Source of the DNA: SZUA-35 sp037969565
GTDB taxonomy: Bacteria > Actinomycetota > Acidimicrobiia > Acidimicrobiales > SZUA-35
Direction of reading: 5' to 3'
Assembly: GCA_037969565.1 (NCBI GenBank)
Contig: JBBKXQ010000100.1
Span: 1-6,137, forward strand
DNA: 6,137 nucleotides
Shown here: in pieces, positions 4,862 through 6,137 of the stretch
How positions within the stretch are numbered: position 1 is the stretch's first letter
Layout of the letters: each line of letters begins with the position of its first letter
Position numbers and translations under genes: made by a program
Notes under the pieces: model-generated
Seen by the model: only the letters and a program-made list of their open reading frames with translations
Database searches by the model: none
What the model was told of the DNA's origin: nothing

Positions 4862-4895
4862 ACAGGGTCATGGCTCCGGCCGATCCATGACCTGT
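4862..4895 (-). terminator. Hairpin downstream of the methyltransferase gene (candidate terminator)
   Basis: GGTCATGG (4866-4873) and CCATGACC (4885-4892) form an 8-bp perfect stem around an 11-base loop; ACA (4862-4864) and TGT (4893-4895) add three pairs with one bulged G. It lies 34-67 bases beyond the stop of the methyltransferase gene. There is no T-run after the stem on either strand, which is not unusual for high-GC actinobacterial terminators. An operator role for the TetR promoter is a less likely alternative. Confidence 0.4.
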
Positions 4896-4928
4896 CAGCA
4901 GGTTGCCAGACTGGTTCGAGGTGGCACT

Positions 4929-5774
4929 TCATCGAGCCCGCTCGGGGCGACCGATCACGGCGAACGTGACCGCAGCAGCGTGACCAACGTTGAGCGAGTC
5001 GACGTTGGCCGAGATCGAGATCCGAACGCGATGAGTCGACGCGTCCATGGTCTCGGCCTCCAGGCCATGGCCTTCAGCGCCAAGAACTGCCGCGACCCGG
5101 TCGGGAACCTCCATGTCCCAGAGATCGACCGCGTCGTCATCGGGAGTGAGGGCCCAGGTCTCGAAGCCGGCATCGCGAAGCGTGTTCAGGGCACTCGGCC
5201 AATCCTCGGCGCATGCCCGGGCCACCGGGACGTGCAGGATCTCACCCATGCTCACCCTGACCGTGCGCCGTTGGTACGGATCGTTGCAGGTTGGGCTGAT
5301 CACCATGCCGTCGATGCCGAACGCACGAGCGGCTCGGGCGATAGCGCCGACGTTCTGATCGTCGTTGAGCGCTTCGAGCACGACGAGACGACGGCACGTG
5401 TTCGCCAACTCAGCAACGGTCGGCATGGGAGCGCGGAAGGCTGACGCCAGGCAACACCGGTACATGTCGAAGCCAACGACCTCGGCAAGGACTGCCTGCT
5501 CGGCGACATAGACCGGCACCCCGGCCATCTCGGGCCGAGACATCGTGGGGACGAACCGCTTGAGACGTTTCGGATGGAGCAGAACCGAACGCATGCGATG
5601 CCCCGAGTCGAGCATCCGGTCGATCGGGACATATCCCTCGCCCATGAAGAACTCATCGCGTTCCATCTCGGCACGGACCGCAATGCTGTTCAGCTCGCGA
5701 TAGTCGTCGAGACGCGGATCGGCTGCGTCAACGATGAACGTGACGCCCTCGATTCGACCGATTTCGTTACTCAA
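4929..5774 (-). CDS. SpoU/TrmH-family RNA 2'-O-ribose methyltransferase
   Basis: With the start at TTG 5774 the protein has 281 residues, the usual size for two-domain TrmH-family enzymes. These transfer a methyl group from S-adenosylmethionine to the 2'-OH of a tRNA or rRNA nucleotide, acting as dimers with a trefoil-knot SAM site. The N-terminal ~120 residues are the substrate-binding-like domain (DPRLDDYRELN, MGEGYVPIDRMLDSG, VVGFDMYRCCLASAFR). SpoU motif 1 is LVVLEALNDDQNVGAIARAA (from residue 130), with Asn141 and the conserved Arg147; it is followed by RRTVRVSMGEILHVP. Motif 2 is AAVLGAEGHGL (Gly232, Glu234), and motif 3 is VRISISANVDSLNVGHAAAV (Ser260-Leu-Asn-Val). All catalytic and SAM residues look intact. 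The frame is open to the right edge of the window, but the part before 5774 is not methyltransferase-like. No RBS precedes the TTG; it overlaps a TAA (5769-5767) in another frame, suggesting translational coupling. The methylated RNA position cannot be told. Confidence 0.9.
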   Translation of the reverse strand: MSNEIGRIEGVTFIVDAADPRLDDYRELNSIAVRAEMERDEFFMGEGYVPIDRMLDSGHRMRSVLLHPKRLKRFVPTMSRPEMAGVPVYVAEQAVLAEVVGFDMYRCCLASAFRAPMPTVAELANTCRRLVVLEALNDDQNVGAIARAARAFGIDGMVISPTCNDPYQRRTVRVSMGEILHVPVARACAEDWPSALNTLRDAGFETWALTPDDDAVDLWDMEVPDRVAAVLGAEGHGLEAETMDASTHRVRISISANVDSLNVGHAAAVTFAVIGRPERAR

Positions 5775-6137
5775 CGCGCACCGACTTCGTCTGGAGCAAC
5801 TCGTCGATCTCGTAGTGCATGGAGCGACAGCAGAAGCGACAGCAGAAGCGACAGCAGAAGCGACAGCAGAAGCGACATCGACTGAGCCTGGCTTGATCTC
5901 ACCCGTTCCGCAACCGAGCGCTGATCGCCCTCGGTCTCGGTCTCGCTTGTCGGGTGCACGGCTCCGAGAACGCGGGTCGAAGGCTCGCTCCCATATCCCG
6001 ATGCGCTCAGCATCGCGTGACTCATAGGAGTCGATCGCCTCGCTGAGCGTCAGGTCGAAATCGTCTTCGTTGCCGTTCGCGAGCGCTGTGAGTCGCATCG
6101 TGAACCATGCGGTGATCCCGCCCAATGGCGGCGACTC
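5767..6137 (-). pseudogene. End of an unidentified gene, apparently frameshifted twice (enters from right edge)
   Basis: On the complement, from the right edge to about 5985 one frame looks coding (TAWFTMRLTALANGNEDDFD, then LSEAIDSYESRDAERIGIWER). From about 5971 to 5880 a second frame looks better (VLGAVHPTSETETEGDQ then RSVAERVRSSQAQS), with GC at 23 of 32 third positions against 17 of 32 in the first frame. After the tandem repeat a third frame (5820-5767) reads MHYEIDELLQTKSVRVE and stops at TAA, with GC at 16 of 17 third positions. The last TAA overlaps the TTG start of the methyltransferase gene. The simplest reading is one upstream operon gene whose frame has been broken twice, either by real decay or by assembly errors. 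The first frame has no stop before the methyltransferase, so a fused longer protein cannot be strictly excluded. I do not recognise the product; the visible parts are charged and helical. Confidence 0.45.
5823..5877. repeat. 12-bp tandem repeat, 4.6 copies
   Basis: AGCGACAGCAGA is repeated exactly at 5823, 5835, 5847 and 5859, followed by a partial AGCGACA (5871-5877). Because 12 is divisible by three, copy-number changes keep the reading frame. On the complement the three frames give repeats of ASAV, SLLL or CRFC. It lies within the broken gene just before the methyltransferase gene, and perfect identity between copies suggests recent expansion by slippage. Confidence 0.95.

Noticed and set aside
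4347..4862. Plus-strand frame of 171 codons
   Set aside because: It is antisense to the TetR gene and of the Arg/Gly/His-rich composition typical of shadows in GC-rich DNA.
4887..5444. Plus-strand frame of 185 codons
   Set aside because: It is antisense to the conserved SpoU motifs of the methyltransferase.
5823..5877. CRISPR-like repeats
   Set aside because: The units are 12 bp, directly adjacent and without spacers; this is a simple tandem repeat and no cas genes are present.

Overview
The window is GC-rich DNA with strongly GC-biased third codon positions, GTG and TTG start codons, twin small exported proteins, a serine/threonine-rich lipoprotein linker and purine-rich Shine-Dalgarno sites. 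This fits an actinobacterium (Actinomycetota). An Acidimicrobiia-like host is possible but is only an impression. No tRNA, rRNA, CRISPR array, transposase or integrase was seen.

Layout from left to right: (1) the 3' part of an exported or cell-surface protein gene on + that enters from the left edge; (2) a small secreted protein gene on + with two cysteines; (3) a lipoprotein gene on -, convergent with it and only 11 bases away; (4) a divergent promoter region holding a striking 15-bp-period array of ATTGC/GCAAT half-sites; (5) a small C-terminal helix-turn-helix (HTH) protein on +; (6) a second copy of the same palindromic element, with a consensus TTGACA embedded; (7) a small two-helix membrane protein resembling the N-terminal domain of cardiolipin synthases; (8) on -, a catabolic-looking operon transcribed as TetR regulator, then the last ~35 codons of a short-chain dehydrogenase (an SDR fossil), then an intact Rieske non-heme iron oxygenase; (9) on -, a SpoU/TrmH-family RNA 2'-O-ribose methyltransferase; (10) at the right edge on -, the end of an unidentified gene that can be followed only by changing reading frame twice and that carries a 12-bp tandem repeat.

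The two most interesting points follow. First, the HTH gene is bracketed by identical 15-bp copies of CCGCAATAGCTATTG. The upstream copy overlaps a plausible promoter of the divergent lipoprotein gene, and the downstream copy abuts a plausible promoter of the membrane-protein gene. Together they look like a compact self-contained regulon of envelope proteins under one small DNA-binding protein (inference). Second, the TetR-Rieske operon has lost nearly all of an intervening SDR gene, leaving only its C-terminus in the original operon position 16 bases before the oxygenase start.
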